A stretch of 40,848 nt of DNA. Origin: an uncultured Acidobacteriota bacterium (GTDB taxonomy: Bacteria; Acidobacteriota; Vicinamibacteria; Vicinamibacterales; UBA2999). Made by a program: the position numbers and the translations under genes. Position 1 is the stretch's first letter. Every line of letters begins with the position of its first letter. The notes under the pieces were generated by a model. That model was not told where the DNA came from. It did no database searches and saw nothing but the letters and a program-made list of their open reading frames with translations. Positions 24,149-33,690 of this stretch are shown one piece after another. The DNA lies in assembly GCA_902826065.1 (NCBI GenBank), contig CADEDM010000005.1, positions 25,599-66,446 on the forward strand, in the 5' to 3' direction.

Positions 24149-26395
24149 CGCTCGTCTTTCGATTTCAGACTGTCCGTGGCTATCGCGTTCGGCGCCCTCG
24201 TGCTCATGGCCGCGCCGGCCCTCGCGCAATCGGTGCTGACCGGACGCGTGACCCGCGCCGGCGGCGACCCGATGGGCGGCGCCGCCGTCGTCGTCGAGGA
24301 GCTGCGCCGTGAGACGCGCACCGCCGACGACGGCACCTATCGCGTCGAGGGCCTGGCCCCCGGCGAGTACCACGTGTCGGTGCGAGCCGATGGCTACAGC
24401 AGCCGGCGCGCCGAGGTGACGATCGGCGCCGGCCCGGCGACGCTCGACCTCGAGGTCGATCTCGATCTGCACTTCGCCGAGGTGCTGTCGGTGAGCCCCA
24501 ACCCGAAGCCGCAGTTCGAGTCGTACCAGCCCACGTCGGTGTTGTCGGCCGAGGATCTCGCGCGTCAGCTCCAGGACACGATCGGCGCGACGCTGCAGGC
24601 CGAGCCCGGCGTCGCGATGCGGTCGCTCGGACCTGGTCCGGCCCGCCCGGTCATCCGCGGCCTCGACGGCGACCGCGTGCTGGTGCTGCAGGACGGGCAG
24701 CGCATGGGCGATCTCTCGAGCCAGTCGGGCGACCATGGTGTGCCCGTCAATCCGGCCTCGGCGCAACGCATCGAGGTGGTGCGCGGGCCCGCCACGCTGC
24801 TCTACGGCGCCAACGCCATCGGCGGCCTGGTGAACATCGTCACGGATCAGATCCCGACCGAGAAGGTGACCACGCCCACCGGCTCGTTCACGTTCAACCT
24901 GGGTAGCAATTCGAACCCCGCTGGCGGCGCCGGCGACGTGCACGTCGGCAACGGCAAGTTCGCCATGCACCTCGGCGGCGGCGGCCAGCGTTCGGACAGC
25001 TATCACACGCCGGAAGGCGAGGTCGACAACTCGCAGTCGCGCAGCGGCTTCGTGAACGTCGGCGGCGGCTGGACGGGGGACCGGCAGTACGCCGGCCTCA
25101 GCTACGGCTACGACGACACCAAGTACGGCGTGCCCGTGCTCGAAGAAGGCCAGGTGAGCCTGACGCCGCGCCGGCACGCCTTTTCGATGCGGGCCGGTGG
25201 CCAGGGCCTCGCCGGCGTGCTGTCGTCGTACCGCGCCACGCTCGGCGTGCGTCGCTACAAGCACACCGAGCTCATCGGCTCCGAGGTGGGCACGCGTTTC
25301 ACGAACAACACGGTGGAAGGCGAGGTGCTGCTGTCGCACCGGCCGGCCGGACGTCTCGCCGGCTCGGTGGGCGGCTGGTTCCTGAACCGCGAGTTCATCG
25401 CCGACGGCGAAGAGGCGCTGTCACCGCCGGTCGACCAGCGCGGTGTCGCGGCGTTCGTCTACGAGGAAGTGACCTGGCCGCACTTCACGTTCCAGTTCGG
25501 CGGCCGCGTCGACCACACGAAGTTCGAGCCGAAGACCGCGCTGCCGGGACGATCGTTCACGCAGGTGTCGAGCTCGCTCGGCGCGCTCTTCCGGCCCCGG
25601 GCCACCAACGACAACTTCGTCATCGCCGCCAGCGTGGCCAGGGCGGCGCGGAATCCCGCACTCGAGGAGCTCTACTTCTTCGGGCCGCACGCCGGCAACC
25701 TGACCTACGAGATCGGCAACCCCGATCTGAAGTCCGAGAAGGCGCTGGGCTTCGACCTGTCGCTGCGCGGCCGCGCCGAACGCCTTCGTGCCGAGCTGAC
25801 GGTCTTCTACAACCGCATCGACGACTTCATCTTCCGCTCGCCGGTCAGCGACGAGGAGTTCGAAGCCCGCGAGGAGGAATTCGACGCGCGCTTCGGGGTC
25901 ACGCATGAGGGCGGGGAAGAAGAAGGCGCGCACGCGCGCGAGTTCCCGTTCGCCGAGTACGCCGGCACCGACGCGCGCCTGTGGGGCGTGGAAGGCCACG
26001 CCGACGTCACGCTGACCTCGGTGCTGGGCGCCGAGTTCACGTGGGACATGGTGCGGGCCGAGCGCCTCAGTGACGGCACGCCGCTGCCGCGCATTCCGCC
26101 GATGCGTCTCATGGGCGGCCTGCGCTACACCAAGGGGCCGTTCGAAGGCGGCGCCAACCTGACCGGCGTGGCGAAGCAGGATCGCGTGTTCATCAACGAG
26201 ACGACGACCGACGGCTACGCCGTGCTGCGGTTCCACGCCACCTACACGCGCCAGACGACGCGGTCGGTGCAGTCGGTCACCGCGCGCCTCGACAACGCGA
26301 CCGATCGTCTGTATCGCAGTCACTTGAACTACCTGAAGGACGTCGTGCCCGAGGTCGGCCGTCAGTTCCGCCTCGTCTACTCAGTGAAGTTCTGA
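24146..26395 (+). CDS. TonB-dependent receptor, ZnuD-like (zinc or heme)
   Basis: A 749-residue outer-membrane receptor. Signal peptide 1-28, then a carboxypeptidase-regulatory domain (about 29-105), a plug and a barrel ending in F. The plug has VIRGLDGDRVLVLQDGQR, GDHGVPVNP and GPATLLYGANAIGGLVN, which match the ZnuD zinc-receptor subfamily, as does the C-terminal YLKDVVPEVGRQFRL. A loop at about residues 569-607 is very rich in Glu with two His and could gather metal ions, as the His-rich loop of ZnuD does. The GTG start at 24146 is set by its CGGAGG site. Substrate inferred; heme is an alternative. Confidence 0.87.
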   Translation: MRSSFDFRLSVAIAFGALVLMAAPALAQSVLTGRVTRAGGDPMGGAAVVVEELRRETRTADDGTYRVEGLAPGEYHVSVRADGYSSRRAEVTIGAGPATLDLEVDLDLHFAEVLSVSPNPKPQFESYQPTSVLSAEDLARQLQDTIGATLQAEPGVAMRSLGPGPARPVIRGLDGDRVLVLQDGQRMGDLSSQSGDHGVPVNPASAQRIEVVRGPATLLYGANAIGGLVNIVTDQIPTEKVTTPTGSFTFNLGSNSNPAGGAGDVHVGNGKFAMHLGGGGQRSDSYHTPEGEVDNSQSRSGFVNVGGGWTGDRQYAGLSYGYDDTKYGVPVLEEGQVSLTPRRHAFSMRAGGQGLAGVLSSYRATLGVRRYKHTELIGSEVGTRFTNNTVEGEVLLSHRPAGRLAGSVGGWFLNREFIADGEEALSPPVDQRGVAAFVYEEVTWPHFTFQFGGRVDHTKFEPKTALPGRSFTQVSSSLGALFRPRATNDNFVIAASVARAARNPALEELYFFGPHAGNLTYEIGNPDLKSEKALGFDLSLRGRAERLRAELTVFYNRIDDFIFRSPVSDEEFEAREEEFDARFGVTHEGGEEEGAHAREFPFAEYAGTDARLWGVEGHADVTLTSVLGAEFTWDMVRAERLSDGTPLPRIPPMRLMGGLRYTKGPFEGGANLTGVAKQDRVFINETTTDGYAVLRFHATYTRQTTRSVQSVTARLDNATDRLYRSHLNYLKDVVPEVGRQFRLVYSVKF

Positions 26396-26397
26396 TC

Positions 26398-26427
26398 GGC
26401 GGGCCGGCCCGGCCGGCCCGGCCCGCC
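26398..26427. terminator. Terminator-like hairpin after the ZnuD-like gene
   Basis: A perfect 10-base stem (26398-26407 with 26418-26427) encloses a self-complementary GC loop, 2 bases after the receptor stop. There is no T-tract. Confidence 0.5.
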
Positions 26428-26515
26428 CACCGCAACCTCCTCGACATCCGACCCGCCCGGCGCTGCGTAGAGCCACCGAGGGGCCATGGCGGCTCCCGGA
26501 TGCTCAGGAGACGCT

Positions 26516-27313
26516 ATGCGCATGTTCACGACGTCCCGGTGGGTGATGGCCCTGACGGCGGCCATCTCGGCGGCCAGCACGCACGCCGCCTCGGCGGCCA
26601 CGCTGGCCGCGCTGAAGGACGGCACGACGATCGTCTGGATCGACACCGATCAGAAGAAGGTCACCGGCTCGGTCACGCTGAGCGGCGGTGCGTCCCTCGT
26701 CGGCATCGACGTGCGCCCGGCCGACGGCAAGGTCTACGGACTCGCGGCCGACGGCGCGATCGTGACGGTCGACGTCAAGACCGGGAAGTGGGAGAAGGTG
26801 AGCCAGTTGTCGCAGCCGCTGCCGGCCGGCGTCGCCGTGTCGGTGGACTTCAACCCGGTGGCCGATCGCCTGCGCGTCATCGCAGCCAACGGCATGAATC
26901 TCCGGGTGAACGTCGCCGACGGCACGGCCACGGTCGACGGCATGCTCAAGTACGCCGCCACCGACGCCGCGATGCACAAGACGCCGGGGGTCATGGCCGC
27001 CGGCTACACCAACAGCATGGCCGGCGCGAAGGAGACGGCGCTCTTCGACATCGACACGGCCGCCGGCGCGCTGGTGAAGCAGGCGCCGCCGAACGACGGC
27101 GTACTGGCGACGGTGGGCACGTTGGGCGTCATGGTGAGCGGGCCGGTCGCTTTCGACGTCTGGTCGGACGGCCAGGGCAAGAACGTGGGGTGGCTGCTGG
27201 CCGACGGCACGCTGCACGCCGTCGATCTGATGACCGGCAAGGCCACCGTCGTGGCCAGGATCGCCGGCCTGACGGGCCGCGTCACCGACATCGCCATCCT
27301 GCCGGCGATGTAG
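26516..27313 (+). CDS. DUF4394 domain protein, secreted
   Basis: A 265-residue exported protein. Signal peptide ends near residue 28 (SAAT). The rest is one DUF4394 domain, which forms a beta-propeller-like structure, with repeats such as LVGIDVRPADGKVYGLA, VDFNPVADRLRVI and VAFDVWSDGQGKNVGWLL. The function of this family is unknown. Start ATG 26516 has AGGAG 5 bases upstream; an ATG 6 bases further in is also possible. It stands alone between a terminator-like hairpin and the promoter of the M28 gene. Confidence 0.85.
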   Translation: MRMFTTSRWVMALTAAISAASTHAASAATLAALKDGTTIVWIDTDQKKVTGSVTLSGGASLVGIDVRPADGKVYGLAADGAIVTVDVKTGKWEKVSQLSQPLPAGVAVSVDFNPVADRLRVIAANGMNLRVNVADGTATVDGMLKYAATDAAMHKTPGVMAAGYTNSMAGAKETALFDIDTAAGALVKQAPPNDGVLATVGTLGVMVSGPVAFDVWSDGQGKNVGWLLADGTLHAVDLMTGKATVVARIAGLTGRVTDIAILPAM

Positions 27314-27327
27314 GCCAGCCCCTCCAC

Positions 27328-27333
27328 TAGAAT
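27328..27333 (+). promoter_or_regulatory. -10 box (TAGAAT) for the leaderless M28 gene
   Basis: TAGAAT ends 7 bases before ATG 27341. An ATG at 27332 overlaps the box itself, so 27341 is preferred as the start. Confidence 0.6.
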
Positions 27334-27340
27334 GTCCGGC

Positions 27341-28723
27341 ATGCTCCGGACCGTCTCGTGTCTGTTCGCCGTCGCGCTCGCCTGCGGCGCCGCACTTCCA
27401 CTGTCTGCGCAGTCCGCCGCTCCGGCGTGGCTCGCTCCCTATCGTGATGCCGTCAGCCGCTTGACCGCGGCGGCCCAGGCCGACGACTTCGCCTGGCGGC
27501 GTCTCGCCGAGCTCACCGACACCTACGGCAATCGGCTCTCGGGTAGCGAGAACCTGCAGCGGGCCATTCGCTGGGCCGAGGCGACGATGAAGACGGACGG
27601 CCTCGCCAACGTCCGTGCCGAGAAGGTGCTGGTGCCGCGCTGGGTGCGCGGCCGCGAAAGCGCCGTGATCGTCGATCCGCCCGAGCATCCGATCGTGATG
27701 CTCGGGCTCGGCGGCAGCGTCGCCACGCCGGCGGCCGGCCTCGAGGCCGACGTGCTCGTCGTCAAGAACTACAAGGACCTCGAGGCGCGCGCCGCCGATG
27801 CGAAGGGCCGGATCGTGCTCTTCAACGTGCCGTACACGACCTACGGCGAGACCGTCGCCTACCGCTCCGGCGGCGCGTCGGCGGCCGCGAAGGTGGGCGC
27901 CGTGGCGTCACTGGTGCGCGCCGTCGGCCCCATGGGCCTGCGCACGCCGCACACCGGCAACATGAGCTACGCCGAAGGCGTCACGAAGATCCCCACGGCC
28001 GCCATCGCCGCTGAGGACGCCAACCGCATCCAGCGTCTCGCCGATCGTGGCCTCCGCGTCCGCGTGCGCCTGACCATGGAGGCGCACATGGAGCCCGATG
28101 CGGAGTCGGCCAACGTCTTCGGCGAGATCACCGGCCGCGAGTTCCCGAAGGAGGTCGTGCTCGTCGGCTGCCACTTCGACTCGTGGGATCTGGGCACCGG
28201 CGCCTCGGACAACGGCGTCGGCTGCATCGTGACCTGGGAGGCGCTGCGCCTGATGAAGCATCTCGGCCTGCGGCCACGCCGCACCGTGCGCGTGGGGCTC
28301 TTCACCAACGAAGAGAACGGACTGCGTGGCGGCACCGCGTATCGCGACGCCAACCTGGCGGCGGCCGGCGATCACATCTTCGCCCTCGAATCCGACTCCG
28401 GCGTGTTCGCGCCGGCGAGCCTCGGCTTCACGGGCTCCGACGCGGCCCGCCGCGTCATCGACGAGATCGGCACGCTGCTCACGCCGCTCGGGTTCCCGGC
28501 GATCGGCCCGGGTGGCGGCGGCGCCGACATCGGCCCGATCGCGCAGGCCGGCAAGGTGCCGATGATGGCCTACAACGGCGACTCGACCCGCTACTTCACC
28601 ATCCACCACACGCCTGCCGACACGGTCGATCGCATCGCGCCCGACGAGGTGTCGAAGGCCGCGGCCGCCATCGCGACGATGGCCTACGTGATCGCCGAGC
28701 GGCCGGAGCGCCTGCCGAAATGA
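27341..28723 (+). CDS. M28 family peptidase, carboxypeptidase Q-like
   Basis: A 460-residue exported di-zinc peptidase. Signal peptide 1-23. A PA domain insert covers about residues 105-245. Zinc-site residues are H278 (GCHFDSWDLG), D290 (GASDNG), E324/E325 (TNEENG), D352 (ESDSG) and a late H in the TIHHTPADT motif. The layout fits plasma glutamate carboxypeptidase / carboxypeptidase Q relatives. The gene overlaps the following DinB gene as ATGA, so the two are translationally coupled. It differs from the first M28 gene in having no PDZ domain. Confidence 0.92.
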   Translation: MLRTVSCLFAVALACGAALPLSAQSAAPAWLAPYRDAVSRLTAAAQADDFAWRRLAELTDTYGNRLSGSENLQRAIRWAEATMKTDGLANVRAEKVLVPRWVRGRESAVIVDPPEHPIVMLGLGGSVATPAAGLEADVLVVKNYKDLEARAADAKGRIVLFNVPYTTYGETVAYRSGGASAAAKVGAVASLVRAVGPMGLRTPHTGNMSYAEGVTKIPTAAIAAEDANRIQRLADRGLRVRVRLTMEAHMEPDAESANVFGEITGREFPKEVVLVGCHFDSWDLGTGASDNGVGCIVTWEALRLMKHLGLRPRRTVRVGLFTNEENGLRGGTAYRDANLAAAGDHIFALESDSGVFAPASLGFTGSDAARRVIDEIGTLLTPLGFPAIGPGGGGADIGPIAQAGKVPMMAYNGDSTRYFTIHHTPADTVDRIAPDEVSKAAAAIATMAYVIAERPERLPK

Positions 28724-29223
28724 GCGTGCCCGTCGAGACGCTGCGCACGCACCTGCACTACGCCGCGTGGGCGTCGGCGCGCATCGTCGACGCGGCCGGC
28801 CGGCTGTCCTCCGAGGAGCTGACGCGCGACTTCAAGAGCGCCGACAAGCACGTGCTGGGCACGCTGGCGCACGTCTACGCGGCCGACCGCGTGTGGCTCG
28901 GGCGCATCCATGGCGCACCGCCCCCGGTGTTCATCGACCCCGACCGTGACGTCCGGCTCGAGGTGATCCAGCACGAGTGGCCGGCGCTGCTCGACGCCTG
29001 GCAGGCCTGGGCGGGCGCGCTCGACGACGCGACCACGCCGTGCACCTACCGCGACTTGCAGGGGCGCACGCACACCACCCCGCTGTGGCAGATCGTCCTG
29101 CATGTGGTGAATCACGGCACGCATCACCGCGGGCAGGCCGCGGCGATGATGCGCGCGATGGGTCACGTCCCCCCGCCCCTGGACCTCATCCGCTACTACC
29201 GCGAGACGCCCGCGAAACCCTGA
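28720..29223 (+). CDS. DinB family protein
   Basis: A 167-residue four-helix-bundle protein. The family's three metal-binding histidines are visible: H51 (LAHVYAADR), H132 and H136 (NHGTHHRGQ). DinB-like enzymes are thought to be metal-dependent thiol transferases, but most, including this one, have no assigned substrate. The start codon overlaps the M28 stop. A second DinB protein is encoded at 35890-36375; the two are clearly different in sequence. Confidence 0.9.
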   Translation: MSVPVETLRTHLHYAAWASARIVDAAGRLSSEELTRDFKSADKHVLGTLAHVYAADRVWLGRIHGAPPPVFIDPDRDVRLEVIQHEWPALLDAWQAWAGALDDATTPCTYRDLQGRTHTTPLWQIVLHVVNHGTHHRGQAAAMMRAMGHVPPPLDLIRYYRETPAKP

Positions 29224-29242
29224 CGCACGCGACGGCGTCGTA

Positions 29243-29260
29243 TCGGTGTGACAACACCGA
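29243..29260. promoter_or_regulatory. Operator-like perfect palindrome before the luciferase-like gene
   Basis: TCGGTGT-GACA-ACACCGA is a perfect 7-4-7 palindrome that ends 7 bases upstream of the -10 box, where a repressor or activator would act. The binding protein is unknown. Confidence 0.6.
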
Positions 29261-29267
29261 ATAGCGA

Positions 29268-29273
29268 TACACT
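29268..29273 (+). promoter_or_regulatory. -10 box (TACACT) for a leaderless luciferase-like gene
   Basis: TACACT ends 7 bases before ATG 29281. An in-frame GTG at 29248 lies inside the upstream palindrome and is less likely to be the start. Confidence 0.55.
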
Positions 29274-29280
29274 CGACGGG

Positions 29281-30348
29281 ATGGACGCGTCGCTCGCTCT
29301 TGCTCCCATTGCCTTCGGCGTCGACACGTTCGGCGACGTGACCCTCGGCGCCGACGGCGCACCGCTGCCGCACGCGCAGGTGCTGCGCCACGTCGTCGAA
29401 CAGGCGGAGCTCGCCGACCGTGTCGGCCTGGCCTGTTTCGGCGTGGGGGAGCATCACCGGCCCGACTTCGCCATCTCGGCGCCCGAGGTGCTGCTGGCCG
29501 CCATCGCCAGCCGCACCACCCGGATCCACCTCGGCTCGGCGGTCACGGTGCTGAGCACCGACGACCCGATTCGCGTCTTCCAGCGCTTCTCGACCCTCAA
29601 CGCGATCTCGAACGGCCGTGCCGAGGTGATCCTGGGCCGCGGCTCGTTCACCGAGTCGTTCCCGCTGTTCGGGTTCGACCTGAACGCGTATCACGTGCTC
29701 TTCGAGGAGAAGCTGGATCTGTTCGCGCGGCTGCTGGGCAACGGGCCGGTGCAGTGGGAAGGCCGCACCCGGCCGCAGGTGGACGTCGCCGGCGTCTACC
29801 CGCCGATCGAATCCGGGCGTCTCACCACGTGGGTCGGCGTCGGCGGAAGTCCCGAGTCGGTGATTCGCGCGGCCCGGCACCAGCTGCCGCTGACGCTCGC
29901 GATCATCGGCGGCTCGGCGACGCGCTTCGTGCCGTTCGCCGACCTGTATCGCCGCGCGCTGTCGGAACTCGGCCACGCGCCGCTGCCGGTCGCCGTGCAC
30001 TCGCCCGGACACGTCGGCGAGACCGACGAGGCCGCGCGCGAGGCGCTGTGGCCGCACTATCGCGACATGATGACCCGCATCGGCGCCGAACGCGGCTGGC
30101 CGCCGGTGTCGCGCGCCCAGTTCGATCGCGAGGCCGGGCCCGACGGCGCGCTCTACGTCGGCGCGCCCGAGACGGTGGCGCAGAAGATCGCCGCCACCAT
30201 CCGCACCCTGGGCCTGGCGCGGTTCGACATGAAGTACAGCAACGGCCGGTTGCCGCACGAGGCGTGTCTGCGCAGCATCGAGCTGTATGGCACCGTCGTG
30301 GCGCCGCGGGTCCGCGAACTGCTGGCGTCGCAGGTCGCGGTTCAGTGA
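29281..30348 (+). CDS. LLM class flavin-dependent oxidoreductase
   Basis: A 355-residue cytoplasmic luciferase-like monooxygenase. The TIM-barrel pattern is clear: FGVGEHHRPDFAIS near residue 60, then ASRTTRIHLGSAVTVL and FQRFSTLNAISNGRAEVILGRG, all typical of the FMN- or F420-dependent LLM superfamily. A late segment VGAPETVAQKI is also standard. The substrate is not known. The gene has its own leaderless promoter and an operator-like palindrome, so it is probably regulated on its own. It ends convergently with the hybrid kinase gene, and their last 7 bases overlap. Confidence 0.9.
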   Translation: MDASLALAPIAFGVDTFGDVTLGADGAPLPHAQVLRHVVEQAELADRVGLACFGVGEHHRPDFAISAPEVLLAAIASRTTRIHLGSAVTVLSTDDPIRVFQRFSTLNAISNGRAEVILGRGSFTESFPLFGFDLNAYHVLFEEKLDLFARLLGNGPVQWEGRTRPQVDVAGVYPPIESGRLTTWVGVGGSPESVIRAARHQLPLTLAIIGGSATRFVPFADLYRRALSELGHAPLPVAVHSPGHVGETDEAAREALWPHYRDMMTRIGAERGWPPVSRAQFDREAGPDGALYVGAPETVAQKIAATIRTLGLARFDMKYSNGRLPHEACLRSIELYGTVVAPRVRELLASQVAVQ

Positions 30349-33300
30349 CGCGTGCCGGTGGCGCCTAGCGAGCGCGCCATCGCGGTGGCGAGCTGGCGGC
30401 TGCCGAACGGCTTGGCGAGGAACTCCGACACACCAGCCTGCTGGGCGCGCACGCGATCCTCGTCGGTCACGCGCCCCGAGCACAGCACGATCGGCAGATT
30501 CGGCCGCTCGTGATGGATGACCTCGGCCAGCTCGATGCCACTCATCTTCGGCATCGCCAGGTCGCTCACCACGACGTCGATCGACGGCCCGCCGGCGCGA
30601 AGGCGGTCGAGCGCCTCGCTGGGACCGGCGCAGCCTTGCGCCGTGTAGCCGAGCCGCGTGAGCTGGCGGCACAACAGGCCGACCAGCTCGGGCTCGTCGT
30701 CGACCACGAGCACGTGCGCAGATCGATGCGACGGCTCCGGCTCGCCGAGCGGATGCTCCGTGGACGCCGTACGGGCGACGTCGTGGCCGGCGCCCGGCAG
30801 GGTGATGCGGAAGGTCGTGCCGCGTCCCGCCTCACTGGAGACGTCGATGTTCCCGCCGTGCCCGGTGACGATGCCGTGCACCACCGCCAGGCCCAGCCCG
30901 GTGCCGGCGCCGACCGGCTTGGTGGTGAAGAACGGCTCGAACACACGCTCCAGGGTCGCCCGGTCCATGCCGGTGCCGGTGTCGGACACCGCCAGCACCG
31001 CGTTCCGCCCGTCGCCCGTCGGCGTCAGCGTGATCGCGAGCTGGCCGCCGGTGTCGCGCATCGCGTGTGCGGCGTTGCTGCCCAGGTTCATCAGCACCTG
31101 GTGGAGCTGCACGGGATCGGCCTGCACCGCCGGCACGCGCTCGTCGACCTGCACGCGGATGTCGATCATCGCCGGCAGCGTCGAGCGCAGGATGTCGACG
31201 GCCTCGCGGACGATCGGCCCCAGCGCCACGACCTCGCGCTGCTCGTCGCGGCGGCGGCTGAACGTGAGGATCTGCCGCACTAGGGCCTCGGCGCGCGACG
31301 AGGCGCGCACGATCTGCTCGAGGTACTGGCGGGCGGGATGGCCCTCGGGAACGTCGACGGCGGCCAGGTCGGCACTGCCCGTGATGAGCGTGAGGATGTT
31401 GTTGAAGTCGTGGGCGATGCCACCGGCCAGCGTGCCGATGGCCTCCATCTTCTGTGACTGACGGAGGCGCGACTCGAGCTGCGCCCGCTCGGTCTCGGCG
31501 CGCCGGCGATCCGAGATGTCGCGCACGCCGGCGAAGACACGATTGCCGCCGCCGGGCATGTTCGTGACCACGACCTCGACGGGCACGGCGTCACCGGCCT
31601 CGGTGCGCATCGCGGTCTCGAACCGCGACGTGCCGGTACGCGCGTGGTCGGCCTCGCGCTGCTGGCGCAGATCGTCGGTGGCGCCCAGCTCGAAGTCGCG
31701 CATGAAGCGGCCGAGCACCTGCGCGTGCGGCAGGCCGACGAGGTGGCAGAAGGCGTCGTTGGCTTCGATCACGCGCCGTTCCGCGTCGAGCACCACCATG
31801 CCGTCGCTGGCGGCCCTGAAGATCGTGTCGTTGCGCGCCGTCGCCGCCGAAAGCTCGGCGGTCCGCTCGCGCACCTTCTGGTCCAGCAGCCTCACCGACT
31901 CGTCGAGCCGGCTCACCATCGCCGACAACTCGCGTTCGAGCAGCTTCACCTCGGCCGGCGCCGACTCGGCCAGGTCCTCCGGGGCGGCGATGTGACTGCG
32001 GCCGACCGCCTCCGCTCGCCGCGCCAGGACCTCGAGCGGCTGCGTGATGTGCTGTGACACCCGATTCGCGATCAGCGTCGCGATGGCGAGACAGAAGAGC
32101 AACCAGCCGGCAGTGAGGACGTAGAACGACGCCAGCGGCCCCTGCATCGCCGCGATCGGGCGTCGCACGTACACCTGCCAGCCCAGGCCGGCTACGTCCT
32201 GTCGCACGGCGACCTGGCGCGGCTGCGGCGCCCCCGGCGTGGGCGCCGTGCCTTCCGCGAAGTAGCCCACGCGCTGCGACGCCGTGGCCTCGACCCAGGG
32301 CAGGGCGCGGCCATCACTGAGCAGCGGCTGCGACGCCGGCCCCGTCGACGCGATGACCTGCCCGGTGCGATCGAGCACCAGCACCGAGGCGCCGGACATG
32401 GGCAGGAACTGCTGCAGCCAGTCGCCGAACGCCACGAGGTTCAGCGCCCCCTGGGCGATGCCGGCGAACTGCCCATTGGCGTCGGTGTAGGGCGCACTCA
32501 GCACCACGATCGGGTTGCCGCCGAAGGCGCGGCCGCGGAAGCCCTCGCTGCGGAACGGTCGTCCGGTCGCCGCGGGCGCCGAGAAGTACTCACGGTCGTC
32601 GATGTCCGCTGGCGGCGGCACGCTGCGGGGCTCGGCGGAGTCGAGGCGCGTCGATTGCGAGAGCACGCGCCCGCGGGCGTCGCTGACCAGCATCGTCAGG
32701 AAGGTCGTCGACCCGGAGTGATGCAGGTTGAGCGTGTCGTCGAGCGCCAGGGTGGCGCTGCCGCCGCGACTCAACTGGCCGGCGAGCGTGCGCACGTCGC
32801 CCTCGGCCGCGCCGACGTAGTCGGCCAGGCGCAGCGCCGAGGTCTCGGCCGCGGTCGTCAGATCGCTCGTGCCTTCGAGCACGAGCTGCTCGGCGTACAT
32901 CCGTCCCAGGCCGAGGCCGAGCAGGATCACCGGAATCGTGGAGACGGGGACGAGGGCGCGGGCGATCTGCGTGCGCAGCGGCGCCGACGGGCCGCCGATG
33001 ACCGGCGCGCCGAACAGCTGTCGCACGCCGTCGAAGGCCAGCGCCGCCTGCGCCAGCACGGCGCTGAGCGTGCCGTTGACGAGCTGACGGGCGACCACCA
33101 GTGCGAAGCCGACGCCGACCGCCGGCAACTGCAGGAGGCCGGACGAGACCGTCACGCCGACGGTCAGCCAGTAGCCGGCCACGGCGATCACGGGGGGCAC
33201 GCCGTAGCCGACCACCGGGACGACGAACAGCGGTTCCACCGCCCAGATCGCCGTGAAGATCGGCGAGCCGGTCCCGGCGGTGGCGACGAGCGACGACACG

Positions 33301-33482
33301 GCGCCGAACCACGGGCCCAGCGCCAGCGCCGAGAACAGCGCGACGGCCTCGTCGAGCCGCAGCAGCAGGCCGTCGGCGAGAAGCGGGGCGTTCAGGACGA
33401 ACAGGCGCCCCAGACCGCCCAGCAGCAACGCCACGACGAACTTGTGGAGCGGGGCGCGCGGCGGGGCGGCGGTGAAGGTCAT
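30342..33482 (-). CDS. Hybrid sensor histidine kinase/response regulator
   Basis: A 1046-residue membrane sensor. Residues 12-195 hold several hydrophobic helices in a MASE-like arrangement. Residues 200-445 look like an extracytoplasmic Cache sensor (DDREYFSAP near 296). A membrane helix (451-472), a HAMP region, a coiled coil (515-550) and a PAS domain (550-660) follow. The kinase has H691 (GGIAHDFNN), N803 in its N-box and G-boxes (VSDTGTGMD, GTGLGLAVV). The receiver domain (922-1040) has D974 (SDLAMP) and a K in FLAKPFG. The frame continues upstream, but ATG 33482 is the best start. No separate output regulator is adjacent, so the pathway is unknown. Confidence 0.93.
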   Translation of the reverse strand: MTFTAAPPRAPLHKFVVALLLGGLGRLFVLNAPLLADGLLLRLDEAVALFSALALGPWFGAVSSLVATAGTGSPIFTAIWAVEPLFVVPVVGYGVPPVIAVAGYWLTVGVTVSSGLLQLPAVGVGFALVVARQLVNGTLSAVLAQAALAFDGVRQLFGAPVIGGPSAPLRTQIARALVPVSTIPVILLGLGLGRMYAEQLVLEGTSDLTTAAETSALRLADYVGAAEGDVRTLAGQLSRGGSATLALDDTLNLHHSGSTTFLTMLVSDARGRVLSQSTRLDSAEPRSVPPPADIDDREYFSAPAATGRPFRSEGFRGRAFGGNPIVVLSAPYTDANGQFAGIAQGALNLVAFGDWLQQFLPMSGASVLVLDRTGQVIASTGPASQPLLSDGRALPWVEATASQRVGYFAEGTAPTPGAPQPRQVAVRQDVAGLGWQVYVRRPIAAMQGPLASFYVLTAGWLLFCLAIATLIANRVSQHITQPLEVLARRAEAVGRSHIAAPEDLAESAPAEVKLLERELSAMVSRLDESVRLLDQKVRERTAELSAATARNDTIFRAASDGMVVLDAERRVIEANDAFCHLVGLPHAQVLGRFMRDFELGATDDLRQQREADHARTGTSRFETAMRTEAGDAVPVEVVVTNMPGGGNRVFAGVRDISDRRRAETERAQLESRLRQSQKMEAIGTLAGGIAHDFNNILTLITGSADLAAVDVPEGHPARQYLEQIVRASSRAEALVRQILTFSRRRDEQREVVALGPIVREAVDILRSTLPAMIDIRVQVDERVPAVQADPVQLHQVLMNLGSNAAHAMRDTGGQLAITLTPTGDGRNAVLAVSDTGTGMDRATLERVFEPFFTTKPVGAGTGLGLAVVHGIVTGHGGNIDVSSEAGRGTTFRITLPGAGHDVARTASTEHPLGEPEPSHRSAHVLVVDDEPELVGLLCRQLTRLGYTAQGCAGPSEALDRLRAGGPSIDVVVSDLAMPKMSGIELAEVIHHERPNLPIVLCSGRVTDEDRVRAQQAGVSEFLAKPFGSRQLATAMARSLGATGTRH

Positions 33483-33652
33483 GCGCGGATGGGGTGTCCG
33501 GACGGCCTGGCGCGTGTGGTGCCCGCCGCGTGGACACCGCCGCCCGCCAACTGAACCGCTGAAAACATGATAGCGGGGACGACTCGCCGCGGCCAGCGGG
33601 CGAATGACGTCTCCGTGCCTCCGGCCGGCCGTTGCCGCCGCGCAATCGGGAG

Positions 33653-33658
33653 TAGCAT
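33653..33658 (+). promoter_or_regulatory. -10-like box (TAGCAT) for the c-heme protein gene
   Basis: TAGCAT lies 32 bases before ATG 33691, and GGAGG (33681-33685) is 5 bases before that ATG. Elsewhere in the divergent gap 33483-33690 I saw only a TATCAT on the minus strand near 33570, a possible kinase promoter. Confidence 0.4.
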
Positions 33659-33690
33659 GCGGCATTCGCGCGAACCGATCGGAGGACGTG

